A DNA stretch of 64,000 bases from Phytohalomonas tamaricis (lineage in GTDB: Bacteria > Pseudomonadota > Gammaproteobacteria > Pseudomonadales > Halomonadaceae): NCBI RefSeq assembly GCF_003012345.1, contig NZ_PVRV01000019.1, forward strand, positions 62,001 through 126,000. The letters are read 5' to 3'. The position numbers and the translations under genes were made by a program. Every line of letters begins with the position of its first letter. Position 1 is the stretch's first letter. Positions 46,842-56,007 of this stretch are shown here, one piece after another. The notes under the pieces are model-generated. The model worked only from the letters and a program-made list of their open reading frames with translations, made no database searches and was not told where the DNA came from.

Positions 46842-47681
46842 TTATCCATAACGCCCTGTTATGTAATCTTCGGTGCGTTTGTGCGCCGGCTGGGTAAATA
46901 TACGGGTGGTCTCATCACACTCGATCAGCTCCCCCAGATACATGAAGGCAGTCACATCAGAGACACGTGCCGCCTGTTGCATGTTATGAGTAACAATAAC
47001 GATGGTGTAATCCGCCTTGAGCTCATTGACCAGATCCTCGATATAGCCGGTCGAGATCGGATCAAGCGCCGAAGTCGGCTCGTCGAGCAGAATGACTTCG
47101 GGTTTCACCGCGATGGTACGTGCGATGCACAGACGCTGCTGCTGACCACCGGACAGCGCCTGACCGCTCTGCTTGAGCTTGTCTTTGACCTCCTCCCACA
47201 GCGCCGCCTTCTTCAGCGCCCACTCGACACGCTCCTCCATGTCACGGGCAGACAACCGCTCGTAGAGCTTTACGCCGAAGGCGATATTGTCGAATACCGA
47301 CATCGGAAACGGCGTCGGTTTCTGGAACACCATGCCGATGCGCGAACGCAACAGGTTAATATCGATTTTCCGGTCGTTGATATCCTGACCATCGAGCAGA
47401 ATCTGCCCTTCCGTCCTGAGCCCGGGATAAAGATCGTGGATACGGTTGAAACAGCGCAGCATGGTCGACTTGCCACAGCCGGAGGGACCGATAAACGCAG
47501 TCACCTGATTGGCGGGCACTTCCATGGTGATATTTTTCAGCGCCTGAAAGTTACCGTAATAAAAGTTGAGTTCTTCGACCTTGAGCTTGGCAGCAGCGAC
47601 GCTGTTCACTGGGGAAGTTGTCGCCTGCAGAGTGCTTTCATTGATGCGCGCGGACATCGAACCTTCTCGTGAAAAATTCAT
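46842..47681 (-). CDS. pstB: Phosphate ABC transporter ATPase
   Basis: A 279-residue ATPase of the high-affinity phosphate importer. Walker [11 protein letters not shown], signature LSGGQQQRL, Walker [14 protein letters not shown], and the family C-terminus [13 protein letters not shown] are intact. The ATG at 47681 has AGAGG seven bases upstream and follows pstA by 19 bases; a start at 47738 would overlap pstA. No phoU follows; a terminator and then the BCCT gene come next, so phoU must be elsewhere. Confidence 0.96.
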   Translation of the reverse strand: MNFSREGSMSARINESTLQATTSPVNSVAAAKLKVEELNFYYGNFQALKNITMEVPANQVTAFIGPSGCGKSTMLRCFNRIHDLYPGLRTEGQILLDGQDINDRKIDINLLRSRIGMVFQKPTPFPMSVFDNIAFGVKLYERLSARDMEERVEWALKKAALWEEVKDKLKQSGQALSGGQQQRLCIARTIAVKPEVILLDEPTSALDPISTGYIEDLVNELKADYTIVIVTHNMQQAARVSDVTAFMYLGELIECDETTRIFTQPAHKRTEDYITGRYG

Positions 47682-47700
47682 ATAGAGACCTCTTGGCAGC

Positions 47701-48546
47701 TTAGCCCTTGCTGCGTCGGCTGGAAATGATGCGGGCAATAATATTGAGTGCCAGCACCGCTGCCGTCAGAATCAGCGCCCCCGCCCAAGCCAGCTCGACC
47801 TGGCGTGGAATGAACGAATTGATCGTCATGTTCTGATAGAGCGTCATCGGCAGGTTGGGCATTTCACTGTCCATATCGAAAAAGTTCCACTGATTGGAAT
47901 TCAGCGAGGTAAACAATAACGGTGCCGTCTCACCGCTGACGCGTGCGCAGCCGAGCAGAATGCCGGTAATGATGCCGGCTCTGGCGCCGCCATAGCACAC
48001 TTTGGTGACCACCCACCAGCGGTGAGCGCCCAGCGCCGACGCTGCTTCACGTAGCGTGTTAGGTACCAGCTTGAGCATATCTTCAGTCGCACGAATGACG
48101 ACCGGAATGATGATCACTGCTAGTGCAGCCACTCCAGCCCAGCCCGAAAAATGCCCCATCGGCAGCACCATCACGGCATAGACAAACAACCCGATGATGA
48201 TCGACGGTGCCGACAGCAGTACGTCGTTGATGAAACGCACCGTACTGGCGAGCCGCGACTTGGTGCCATACTCGGCCAGCCAGGTACCGGCTGCCACGCC
48301 GATGACTGTCCCCACCACCGTCGCTAGCGCCGTCATGATCAAACTGCCAAGAATGGCATTGCCGAGCCCGCCGCCCGACATCTTGGTGCGCTCAAGGAAC
48401 ACATCCGGTGACAACGCCGCGGCACCCTTGAACATCAGCGTGCCGAGAATCATCAAAAGCCAGAGGATGCCAAAGGCAGCGGCAGCGACACATAGCGTCA
48501 TCACCATGCGGTTGATGATCCGGCGACGCTGATAAACAGAATTCAT
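47701..48546 (-). CDS. pstA: Phosphate ABC transporter permease PstA
   Basis: A 281-residue permease with six helices that pairs with Pst[24 protein letters not shown] and the EAA-type loop [21 protein letters not shown] are visible. The ATG at 48546 has GGAG nine bases upstream; a GTG at 48561 is an alternative. It follows pstC by 22 bases. Confidence 0.95.
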   Translation of the reverse strand: MNSVYQRRRIINRMVMTLCVAAAAFGILWLLMILGTLMFKGAAALSPDVFLERTKMSGGGLGNAILGSLIMTALATVVGTVIGVAAGTWLAEYGTKSRLASTVRFINDVLLSAPSIIIGLFVYAVMVLPMGHFSGWAGVAALAVIIIPVVIRATEDMLKLVPNTLREAASALGAHRWWVVTKVCYGGARAGIITGILLGCARVSGETAPLLFTSLNSNQWNFFDMDSEMPNLPMTLYQNMTINSFIPRQVELAWAGALILTAAVLALNIIARIISSRRSKG

Positions 48547-48568
48547 GCGTATTTTCTCCACATGCGCG

Positions 48569-49507
48569 TCAGGGCGCGCGTCGCTCGATGCGATTTAACA
48601 TGTAACGGGCGATGGCCAGCACGATGAACGTAATGACGAACAGCATCAGCCCCAGCGCCAGCAGCGCCGAACGCTGCAGACCATCCGCCTCGGGAAACTG
48701 ATTGGCAATCAGCGCCGCGATCGACGTGCCCTGGCCGGTCAGCGTCGGAGAGAAAAACAGGTTGTTGCCAATCACGAACGTCACCGCCATGGTTTCACCT
48801 AGTGCGCGGCCCAGTCCCAGAATGACACCACCGACCATACCGCCACGCACCGAGGGGAAGACCACGCTGCGTACCACCTCCCACGTCGTACAGCCCAGTC
48901 CATAGGCTGACTCGCGCATCATCGACGGCACTGTCAGCATCACATCGCGAGTAATGGCGGTAATGAAAGGAATAATCATGACTGCCAGAATCAACCCGGC
49001 AGTCGCCAAGCCCGTACCCGCCGGAAAGATCGTCGGAAAGTAAGATTGCAGGAACGGTGCCAGCACCTCGACGCCCCACATGCCATAGATGATCGAAGGC
49101 ACCCCTGCTAACAATTCAACCGTCGTCCCCAGCGGGCGTCGCAGTACCATCGGGCACTGCTCGGTCAAAAAGATCGCAATGCCAAGCGAGACCGGCACGG
49201 CGATGACGACAGCAACCACTGAGGTCACTATCGTGCCGTAGATCGCCGGTAGCGCGCCGAACTTCTCAACGTTGGCCGCCCAGCGGTCGGTGGTAAAGAA
49301 ATCAAGCCCCAAGGTCGACAGCGCCGGCCAGCCCGACATGACCAGCGACGCCATGATCGAGCCCAACAGGACCAACACCACCAGGGCAAAAAACAGCGTT
49401 GAACGCTCGAATAGACGATCGATCATGCCGTTGCGCTTGAGCGCCTTGAGTTCACCGCTGCTGGCGCGAAGGAGATGACGATTATCAGCGGTGGCAGAAT
49501 TTTTCAT
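48569..49507 (-). CDS. pstC: Phosphate ABC transporter permease PstC
   Basis: A 312-residue permease with six helices. PAIYGTIVTSVVAVVIAVPVSLGIAIFL and the loop MMRESAYGLGCTTWEVVRSVVFP are typical, as is RALGETMAVTFVIGN. It is separated from pstS by 142 bases that carry an attenuator-like hairpin. Confidence 0.95.
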   Translation of the reverse strand: MKNSATADNRHLLRASSGELKALKRNGMIDRLFERSTLFFALVVLVLLGSIMASLVMSGWPALSTLGLDFFTTDRWAANVEKFGALPAIYGTIVTSVVAVVIAVPVSLGIAIFLTEQCPMVLRRPLGTTVELLAGVPSIIYGMWGVEVLAPFLQSYFPTIFPAGTGLATAGLILAVMIIPFITAITRDVMLTVPSMMRESAYGLGCTTWEVVRSVVFPSVRGGMVGGVILGLGRALGETMAVTFVIGNNLFFSPTLTGQGTSIAALIANQFPEADGLQRSALLALGLMLFVITFIVLAIARYMLNRIERRAP

Positions 49508-49604
49508 CAGCGTTCGTCACTTGTGGAATTCCATTTGCGGGGACTGCCTTCGTTGGGCTGCAGAGGTGGCGCCTCTCGCAGACCATAAAGTCTGGATGCA
49601 AAAG

Positions 49605-49628
49605 AGCTGTGGGCATCTGCCCACAGCT
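49605..49628 (-). terminator. Hairpin between pstS and pstC
   Basis: A near-perfect palindrome, AGCTGTGGGCA, two bases, TGCCCACAGCT, 22 bases after the pstS stop; the minus strand continues CTCTTTTGC. It fits partial termination, which would let pstS be made in excess of the permease genes. Confidence 0.7.
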
Positions 49629-49649
49629 TTCACATCCTGACAATAGTGA

Positions 49650-50699
49650 TTATTGCTGTTGCCAGACCTGCTGGCCGTCCTGCGTCTTGATTTGCGACCA
49701 GACGTTGTTGCGCACCATGTCGGCCACGTTCTGGGGCATCGGCACGTAGTTGAGCTGAGTCGCTGCCTGATCACCGTTCTTGAATGCCCAGTCGAAGAAG
49801 GCAAGTGCCTGCTTGGCCGCCTCGGCATCATCTACCTGCTTGTGCATCAGGATGAAAGAGGCCCCAACAATCGGCCAGCTCTGCGCACCGGGCTGATTGG
49901 TCAGTACCAGATACATGCCTTCGGCGTTTTTCCAGTCAGCATTGGCGGCAGCAGCCTTGAAGCTGTCGCTATTAGCGGTAACGAACTGGCCTGCCTGGTT
50001 CTTCAACTGCGCAACGTTCAGATTATTCTGTTCAGCATAAGCGGATTCGACATAACCGACCGCGCCGTTAATCTGGCCCACCTGGCTCGCTACGCCAGCA
50101 TTGGCTTTGGCACCAACACCGGCCGGCCACGCCACTGACTTGCCCTCGCCGATGTTTTCAGCGAAGTCCTGGCTGACCTGGGCCAGATAATGGGTGAACA
50201 GGAAGTTGGTACCAGAACCTTCCGCACGATAGACCGGGGTGATACGCGTATCTGGCAGCTTGAGATCGGGATTGAGCTGCTTGATCGCGTCATCGTTCCA
50301 CTTGGTGATCTTACCGGCATAGATATCGGCAAGCGTGGGACCGTCTAGCTTGAGCTGGCCCTGCTTAACGCCTTCGATATGGACCACCGGCACAACGCCG
50401 CCCATGATTTGCGGCCACTGGACCAGACCGCTCTTGTTGAGTTCTTCCGGTGTCATCGGCGCATCGGAAGCACCGAAGGTCACGGTATTGGCGGTGATCT
50501 GTTGAATGCCACCGCCGGAGCCGATCGCCTGATAATTCAGGCCAATGCCGGCTTCATCCTGATAGGCATCGGCCCACTGGGAATAAACTGGATAAGGAAA
50601 CGTTGCCCCTGCTCCGGTAATGCTGTCGGCCGCAACGGCTGCCGAGGCACCCAGTGCCAGGGAAGCTGAAAATAGGGTCGTTGCAACATACTTCAACAT
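49650..50699 (-). CDS. pstS: Phosphate-binding protein PstS
   Basis: Periplasmic phosphate-binding protein of 349 residues with signal peptide 1-24. Phosphate-site segments SITGAGATFPYPVYSQWADA, IGSGGGIQQI, GASDAPMT and YRAEGSGTNFLFTHYL are present. It is the first gene of pstSCAB and lies downstream of a Pho box. Confidence 0.96.
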   Translation of the reverse strand: MLKYVATTLFSASLALGASAAVAADSITGAGATFPYPVYSQWADAYQDEAGIGLNYQAIGSGGGIQQITANTVTFGASDAPMTPEELNKSGLVQWPQIMGGVVPVVHIEGVKQGQLKLDGPTLADIYAGKITKWNDDAIKQLNPDLKLPDTRITPVYRAEGSGTNFLFTHYLAQVSQDFAENIGEGKSVAWPAGVGAKANAGVASQVGQINGAVGYVESAYAEQNNLNVAQLKNQAGQFVTANSDSFKAAAANADWKNAEGMYLVLTNQPGAQSWPIVGASFILMHKQVDDAEAAKQALAFFDWAFKNGDQAATQLNYVPMPQNVADMVRNNVWSQIKTQDGQQVWQQQ

Positions 50700-51070
50700 G
50701 GTATGGCTCCTTCAGTGGACCGCTCTGATTCATACGTGATGGTCAAAAAAGCGCTGGCGTTTTTAGTTTTCTTAGGCCTTTGCCGTATTCACTTGGAGGT
50801 CGGTGACCTGTCATGGGGAGCTACATTAACGGGAAAATATGTCAGTTTTATGTCAGCGCGCTGCAATTGTAATATTCGCATCGCCGTTGACCGTAAAACA
50901 GCCGGGGCACCTCACGGTTATAGAAAGGACAACGCTTCCTGCTGACGTCAATTAAACCGACCCAGCCGTTCTGGTACTTCAGCCATTGTGAAGCACCCTG
51001 TGCACCGGCTCACTATCGATGAAAGCGCCGTTGGCGGGACACGAGAAGATATGAAAGTCCACCGGCACGC
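50700..51070. promoter_or_regulatory. pstS upstream region
   Basis: About 370 bases. The Pho box and presumed promoter lie at 50825-50856. The rest, to the arsC stop, shows no supported gene; an 80-codon open frame on the plus strand at 50703-50945 crosses the Pho box and has no ribosome site. Confidence 0.6.
50839..50856 (-). promoter_or_regulatory. Pho box of pstS
   Basis: On the minus strand CTGACATAAAACTGACAT: two seven-base half-sites, 11 bases apart, each matching the CTGTCAT consensus at six of seven positions, with an A-rich spacer as in E. coli pstS. It faces pstS, 140 bases before its ATG. A TAATGT ten to eleven bases downstream could be the -10 element. PhoB binding under phosphate limitation is expected. 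Confidence 0.8.
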
Positions 51071-51493
51071 TTAACGCACTCGCTGGCCTGTGGCGTCAGT
51101 CACCATCTCGCCGTCCTCCTTGCTGAAGGCGCCAATGTCTGCCTTGGGCAGGATGTCGAGCACAGTCTCTGAGGGACGGCAAAGCTGTGCACCCTTCTCT
51201 GTCACCACGATCGGTCGATTGATCAAAATCGGATGCGCCATCATTGCATCGATGAGCTGATCATCCGTGAGCGCGGGGTCGTCGAGGCCGAGCTCGGCAT
51301 AGGGCGTGCCCTTTTCCCGTAGCAGCTCACGCGGCGTGATGCCCATCATGGTGATCAGCTCAACCAGCCGCTCGCGGGTCGGCGGCGTATTGAGGTATTC
51401 GATGACTTCCGGCTCCGCGCCGGACTGGCGAATCATGGCGAGTGTATTGCGGGAGGTGCCACAGGCAGGATTGTGGTAAATGGTAATCGTCAT
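51071..51493 (-). CDS. arsC: Arsenate reductase, glutaredoxin-coupled
   Basis: A 140-residue thioredoxin-fold enzyme that reduces arsenate to arsenite with glutathione and glutaredoxin. HNPACGTSRNTL holds the catalytic C11, and arginines in NRPIV and LCRPSE correspond to R60/R94/R107-type anion-binding residues of E. coli ArsC. It is alone here, 7 kb from the main ars cluster and next to pst, and uses chemistry different from the second arsC at 58830. Confidence 0.93.
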   Translation of the reverse strand: MTITIYHNPACGTSRNTLAMIRQSGAEPEVIEYLNTPPTRERLVELITMMGITPRELLREKGTPYAELGLDDPALTDDQLIDAMMAHPILINRPIVVTEKGAQLCRPSETVLDILPKADIGAFSKEDGEMVTDATGQRVR

Positions 51494-51674
51494 GATGACC
51501 TCGGGCAGTATCCGAACGTGGAAAGAAAGGACTTCGCATGAGGCTATGACATTACCCCGCAGTGCTGCATCGTATCAACGCTCAGCACCTGGCTGACCTA
51601 CTCGACCGGGCAACCTGTTGTGCCGTCGCGATAGCGGCATGATGCAGCTCACTTCCACGTCTTGCCGTAAAGAT

Positions 51675-52073
51675 TTATTTCGCCATCCCTATCAAGTTCT
51701 TGAGAATATTGAACGTCGCCATGCCCAGCCCGGTCATGATCAGTGAACCGACCACATGCACGCCGATACCGGTCAATGCCATGACCCACTTACCTGCCTG
51801 CAGGTTGGCAAACATCTCAGCGGAAAAGGTTGAGAAGGTGGTCAGGGCGCCGAGAAATCCGGTGATGACGAACAGACGCCACTCGGGCGATAGCTGGGGT
51901 AAATAAGCGAACAGCCCAATAGCGATGCCGATCAGCCAGGCACCGAGCCAGTTAGCAGCCAGCGTACCGGGCGGAATGGAGGGAAACAGTGCGTTGAGCC
52001 AGAGCCCAAGCAACCAGCGGATATTAGCACCAAGCGCGGCACCAGCACCTATGGCAACAACAGAGAACCACAT
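51675..52073 (-). CDS. crcB: Fluoride channel CrcB/Fluc
   Basis: A 132-residue, four-helix protein that forms dual-topology dimers and expels fluoride. GTLAANWLGAWLIG and GFLGALTTFSTFSAE are the family motifs, with the central TTFSTF phenylalanine box. AGGAA lies seven bases before the ATG at 52073; a start at 52121 would add a hydrophilic stretch. A fluoride riboswitch lies in its leader. Confidence 0.95.
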   Translation of the reverse strand: MWFSVVAIGAGAALGANIRWLLGLWLNALFPSIPPGTLAANWLGAWLIGIAIGLFAYLPQLSPEWRLFVITGFLGALTTFSTFSAEMFANLQAGKWVMALTGIGVHVVGSLIMTGLGMATFNILKNLIGMAK

Positions 52074-52174
52074 GGGTTTTTCCTCGGCAAATCGTAAATC
52101 AACGGGAACTACGCGAAGCATCGAGAGGTAAGCAGGTGTTTACGGATCATACCTGCACACGCACCCCGGTGCGC

Positions 52175-52253
52175 TTCGCAGGCATCATCAATCACGGCTG
52201 TGATGGTTCGAGCACCAAGAGAAAAGAGACGCTCGGGAGGAATGCCATATCCA
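52175..52253 (-). promoter_or_regulatory. Fluoride riboswitch (crcB motif)
   Basis: On the minus strand, GGATATGGCATTCCTCC (52236-52252) and TGATGATGCCTGCG (52177-52190) match the conserved ends of the crcB RNA, with GATG replaced by TATG at one position of the first block. Between them are stem-forming sequences, including ATCAC-AGCC-GTGAT. It lies about 100 bases before the crcB ATG, with a GC-rich hairpin (52160-52175 region) that could be the expression platform. Confidence 0.8.
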
Positions 52254-52354
52254 CGCTCAGTTCTTAGCATGCTCATCCAGCATTCTCAAGCCAGTACTGC
52301 CGATGACTCCCCTGCCTGGCGCTTTCCACCGCGCAGGGGAGCATCAGTCACAGC

Positions 52355-53749
52355 TTAAGCACCTTGACGCCGCACTATCAGTGTCAGCAGGCCATCCAGC
52401 ATTAGAAAGAGCAGCAGGCTGACGCCGAGTACCGGCAGGCAATAGCCCAGCACCGCGGCGATGGCAAGCGTTACCGCCTGCGCTTGCGGCGACAGCTGGC
52501 GCAGCGTCCGCCACGGACCGTACAGGGCTGTCAGGCTGGGCCGACGGCGCCACCACATCAGGTAGCCCCAGACTACCATCACGATCAAGGCGCTGGCAGC
52601 GGCGACCAGAATCAATTGATTGGCAAGCCCGAACAGCGTACCCATGTGCGCATCAATTCCCCAGCGCGTCAGCTTGGCCGCCAGCGGATAGTCCTTGAAG
52701 TCGGCGCGGTCGACGACAGCGCCACTGCGCGGGTCGATGGCAACCGAATCGACCTGGGTCGGCCAGCGGCGATCAATCTCGGTCACGGTCCAGGCCTTGT
52801 CATCAGCGGCGGCCGGCCTGACTTCCACCATGCCGGCATTGATGCCAGCCGCTCGCGCGGCGTCGAGCACCGTATCGAACGTCGCCGGATTCACCGCTGC
52901 GGACGGCGTAGTGCTCATCATGTGCTCAGCATGCTCTCCCATGCCGCCCATGGCATTAGGCGCCGATGCCTTAAGATCGGTCGCGACGCTCGGCGTTGAC
53001 CAGCCGAATTGGGCGCGCAGCACGCCGATATTGCTACCGGCATACTGCGACCAGGTCAGGCCTGTGGCCGAGAAGAACAGCAGGCCGAGCAGCGCCCACA
53101 ACCCAAGCCGTGCGTGCCAACGCCGCAGCCCCGAAGGCGGCGTCACGGCACGCGCATGACGCTGCGCACGTGCCCTGACAATCCACAGCGTCAGCCCACC
53201 CAGCGCCGCGATCCATAGCCAGGAGGCAGCAAGTTCGCTATACAGTCGCCCAACGTCATCTAACTGCAAGCCACGGTGAAAGTGATCGAGCCAGCCGCGC
53301 AGCGGGAGTGCGCCAGACGTCCCGTAGACGATGAGATCGCCGCGCACTTCGCGGGTGACCGGATCAACAAAAATCGCACGCGTCTCGGAGGGACGCAGGC
53401 CGGGCTCGGCGAACATCACGCGCGTGGTCATGCCCTGCTCAGGGGCGGGACGCACCGCCGCCAGCATATCCAGATCACCCACTACCGCCTGGGCAGCTTC
53501 GATCTGGAGCGCCAGCGGCTGCGCCGCGCCAACGCTGTCGGTGAAGAGCTGGTGGGCGTAGAGGCGCGACTCGATCTGGGGCGAAAGCGCGTAGAGCGAA
53601 CCGCTTAGTGCCGCGACCAACAGAAACGGCCCGACAAAGATTCCGATATAGAAGTGCAGCCGCGTAAGCAGCGCGATCACCGCCCGACGCGAGCGGGTCT
53701 GCGTGTCGGCCGGACTGGATACGGCCGCAGAGGTGGAAGGCATCGACAT
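52355..53749 (-). CDS. PepSY-associated membrane protein
   Basis: A 464-residue inner-membrane protein of the PepSY-TM family, often linked to siderophore or metal reduction. It has four helices, with HFYIGIFVGPFLLVAALSGSLYA first, LDHFHRGLQL and RRWHARLGLWALLGLLFFSATGLTWSQYAG with conserved histidines that could bind haem, and two PepSY-like periplasmic regions, one with a Met/His stretch (MGGMGEHAEHMMS). GAGG lies five bases before the ATG at 53749. It lies 142 bases downstream of the His-rich exported protein on the same strand. Confidence 0.85.
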   Translation of the reverse strand: MSMPSTSAAVSSPADTQTRSRRAVIALLTRLHFYIGIFVGPFLLVAALSGSLYALSPQIESRLYAHQLFTDSVGAAQPLALQIEAAQAVVGDLDMLAAVRPAPEQGMTTRVMFAEPGLRPSETRAIFVDPVTREVRGDLIVYGTSGALPLRGWLDHFHRGLQLDDVGRLYSELAASWLWIAALGGLTLWIVRARAQRHARAVTPPSGLRRWHARLGLWALLGLLFFSATGLTWSQYAGSNIGVLRAQFGWSTPSVATDLKASAPNAMGGMGEHAEHMMSTTPSAAVNPATFDTVLDAARAAGINAGMVEVRPAAADDKAWTVTEIDRRWPTQVDSVAIDPRSGAVVDRADFKDYPLAAKLTRWGIDAHMGTLFGLANQLILVAAASALIVMVVWGYLMWWRRRPSLTALYGPWRTLRQLSPQAQAVTLAIAAVLGYCLPVLGVSLLLFLMLDGLLTLIVRRQGA

Positions 53750-53891
53750 GGTTACCTCAAAGATCTGATCGTTACGCTCCGCCACGGCGTAGCTTGCCGT
53801 CACGGGGCCTATGCGTGGCGTGATGTCATGTGAGCGCGCCGCAGATGCCCACTCAAGCAGATAGGCACGGCATCACGAAGCAATTGCAGGA

Positions 53892-54302
53892 TCAGACAGG
53901 AGAGGCGCGGGGATTGAGACTGGGCCAGTAATGGCGGACGATGTACGCCCGTGGTGGCGGCTGGGGCAGCAGCCGAATCTCGAACACTGCGGGCGCATGA
54001 AACGACGGCGCCAGCATTGAGGCCAACCCGGCCTGCGAGGCGGTACTGGCGCCACAACAACAGTGCTGCATGTTGGCATGATGATGCAGCGGCTGCGGCA
54101 CCTCATCATGATGCTGATGCTGTGCATGGTGCTGCGCCGTGTGCAGGGCGCCTTCGGTTGGAAGGTAGTGCCCTTCGCACCCCATCATACGCTTGGCCTC
54201 CGCCGGCATGGCACCAGAGACCGGCATGGCGAGCAGGTGCAACAGCACGGCCAGGCAGGTAATCAGGGCATGGAAGCGGCGACGATCGACCAAGGATGAC
54301 AT
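53892..54302 (-). CDS. His-rich exported protein (DUF2946-like)
   Basis: A 136-residue protein with an N-terminal hydrophobic segment (LITCLAVLLHLLAMPVSG), a His/Cys-rich middle (HHAQHQHHDE, HHHANMQHCCCG) and a C-terminus (PPPRAYIVRHYWPSLNPR) like short DUF2946-type proteins that accompany copper-related PepSY and TonB-receptor genes. Family assignment is tentative. Start at 54302 has a weak ribosome site, and a TTG at 54338 would add 12 residues. It likely shares a transcript with the PepSY gene; metal binding is inferred from composition. Confidence 0.65.
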   Translation of the reverse strand: MSSLVDRRRFHALITCLAVLLHLLAMPVSGAMPAEAKRMMGCEGHYLPTEGALHTAQHHAQHQHHDEVPQPLHHHANMQHCCCGASTASQAGLASMLAPSFHAPAVFEIRLLPQPPPRAYIVRHYWPSLNPRASPV

Positions 54303-54561
54303 CCAAAGCGGTATTTTATGGGGAAGGTTCGGTTGCAACTATAAGCTATCTACACACGGCCTTGAATAGACGATCCACCGTACTGCTCCCCTTGCCAATA
54401 GATAGGTCTATCCGACAGGCCACATACTCTGATAAAGCAGTTGCTGAATGCGAAGCAATCTATGACTTTCAGCCAACCGCACTCGACATGCCACAGCCAA
54501 GCGTTCATTCCCTGTTATATGCGCCCGCGAGGAGGCGTCACCTAGCCTGAGGAGTCATGTA

Positions 54562-55977
54562 ATGCGTAAAGCACCTCATATCGTTATTGTCGGTGGCGGT
54601 CTGGTCGGGTCTGCCGTCGCCTGGCATCTGTGCCATCTGCTGACCACGTCGGCAGCGATTACCGTGATCGAACCTCGCACCACTTTAGGCGCAGGCCTCG
54701 CCTATTCCTCCCGTGACCCGGCGCACCGTCTCAACGTACCGATAACACGGATGAGTCTGCTGCCTGACGACCCTACTCATTTTCAGCGCTGGTACGCCAC
54801 GCACCACCTGATCGAGCACGATCCCGAAGCTGCACTGGCCGATGGGCGTATCTTTGCCCGGCGCAGCGATTTCGGCTACTACATGCAAGCTCAGCTCGCG
54901 CCGCTGCTCGCGACCGGTCAACTCAGCCATCGCTGCACCCGTGCCATGGGCATAGCGCCACGCGGCACCGGCTATCGTCTTGAACTTGAAGGTGGGGAAG
55001 CGCTAAACGCCGATCTCGTCGTGCTGGCCATGACCCATACACCGCCCACTGCACCGGGCAGACTGGCCGAAATATTGCGTGACCACCCGCGCTTCATCGC
55101 CGATCCGTGGCGACCCGACGCGCTCAAGACGATCCGTGCTGATGACCGTGTGCTGTTGCTCGGCACAGGCCTGACCATGGCCGATACTCTGGCTTCGTTG
55201 ACCCGTCAGGGCCATCGCGGTTCTGTCACCGCGCTTTCGCGCCGTGGCCGCTTACCCGCAAGCCAGACCACAATCGAGGGTGACGGATGGGGCGACTTTT
55301 CCACCGCTCCGGCGACAACTGCACTGACACTGGTCGAACGCACCCGTACCGCGATCCTCGACGCTCAATCCCACGGCCGGCCCTGGCAGCATGTTTTTGA
55401 TGCGCTGCGCGAACAGGCGCCGAGGGTATGGGGCAGCTTGCCACTCAAAGAGAAGCGACGCTTTCTACGTCACCTGCGTCCCTGGTGGGACAGCGGTCGT
55501 TTCCGTATTGCGCCGCAGACCCAAAGCATTACCGATCAGCGTCGTGAAGCCAGCACGTTAGACGTGCTGGCTGCGCGCATTGTCGACGCCAGCATTGACG
55601 ACGAGGTGATCCGTCTACACATTTCACCGCGCCATTGCGATCAGCTCATTGTGCGCGAATTCGATGCGCTAGTGCTCAATACCGGCCCCGGCCATGAACG
55701 GCTGTTTGTCGATTCGCCGCTGCTGGCCTCGCTCCACCGCCAGGGACTGGGGCATCCCGATGAGTGCCAGTTGGGTATCGCTGTCGACAATGACAGCTGT
55801 GTTCTTGATCAGACTGGCCATGCCCAGCCCCGGCTGCGTGTCGCCGGCCCGCTGGCTCGGGGACGGGTCGGTGAACTGATGGGCGTGCCGCAGGTGACGC
55901 TTCACGCCCAGACAGTCGCCATGAGCATTGCGCAAATGATCAACGAGAAAGCGTCCCAAACCTCTCATCTGCGCTAG
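54562..55977 (+). CDS. FAD/NAD(P)-binding protein (YdhS-like)
   Basis: A 471-residue flavoprotein of the COG4529/YdhS group. FAD motif IVIVGGGLVGSAVAWHL (about 7-23), a RLNVPITRMSLLPDDP segment, and a second nucleotide motif VLLLGTGLTMADTLASL (about 195-211) are visible. The physiological reaction of this group is unknown. GAGG lies before the ATG at 54562. It precedes the CvfB-like gene by 30 bases on the same strand. Confidence 0.85.
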   Translation: MRKAPHIVIVGGGLVGSAVAWHLCHLLTTSAAITVIEPRTTLGAGLAYSSRDPAHRLNVPITRMSLLPDDPTHFQRWYATHHLIEHDPEAALADGRIFARRSDFGYYMQAQLAPLLATGQLSHRCTRAMGIAPRGTGYRLELEGGEALNADLVVLAMTHTPPTAPGRLAEILRDHPRFIADPWRPDALKTIRADDRVLLLGTGLTMADTLASLTRQGHRGSVTALSRRGRLPASQTTIEGDGWGDFSTAPATTALTLVERTRTAILDAQSHGRPWQHVFDALREQAPRVWGSLPLKEKRRFLRHLRPWWDSGRFRIAPQTQSITDQRREASTLDVLAARIVDASIDDEVIRLHISPRHCDQLIVREFDALVLNTGPGHERLFVDSPLLASLHRQGLGHPDECQLGIAVDNDSCVLDQTGHAQPRLRVAGPLARGRVGELMGVPQVTLHAQTVAMSIAQMINEKASQTSHLR

Positions 55978-56007
55978 AATAACGGCTCATTCAACAAGGT
56001 GGCAGCA

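Noticed and set aside
50703-50945. An 80-codon plus-strand frame upstream of pstS
   Set aside because: It crosses the Pho box and has no Shine-Dalgarno or protein-like composition.
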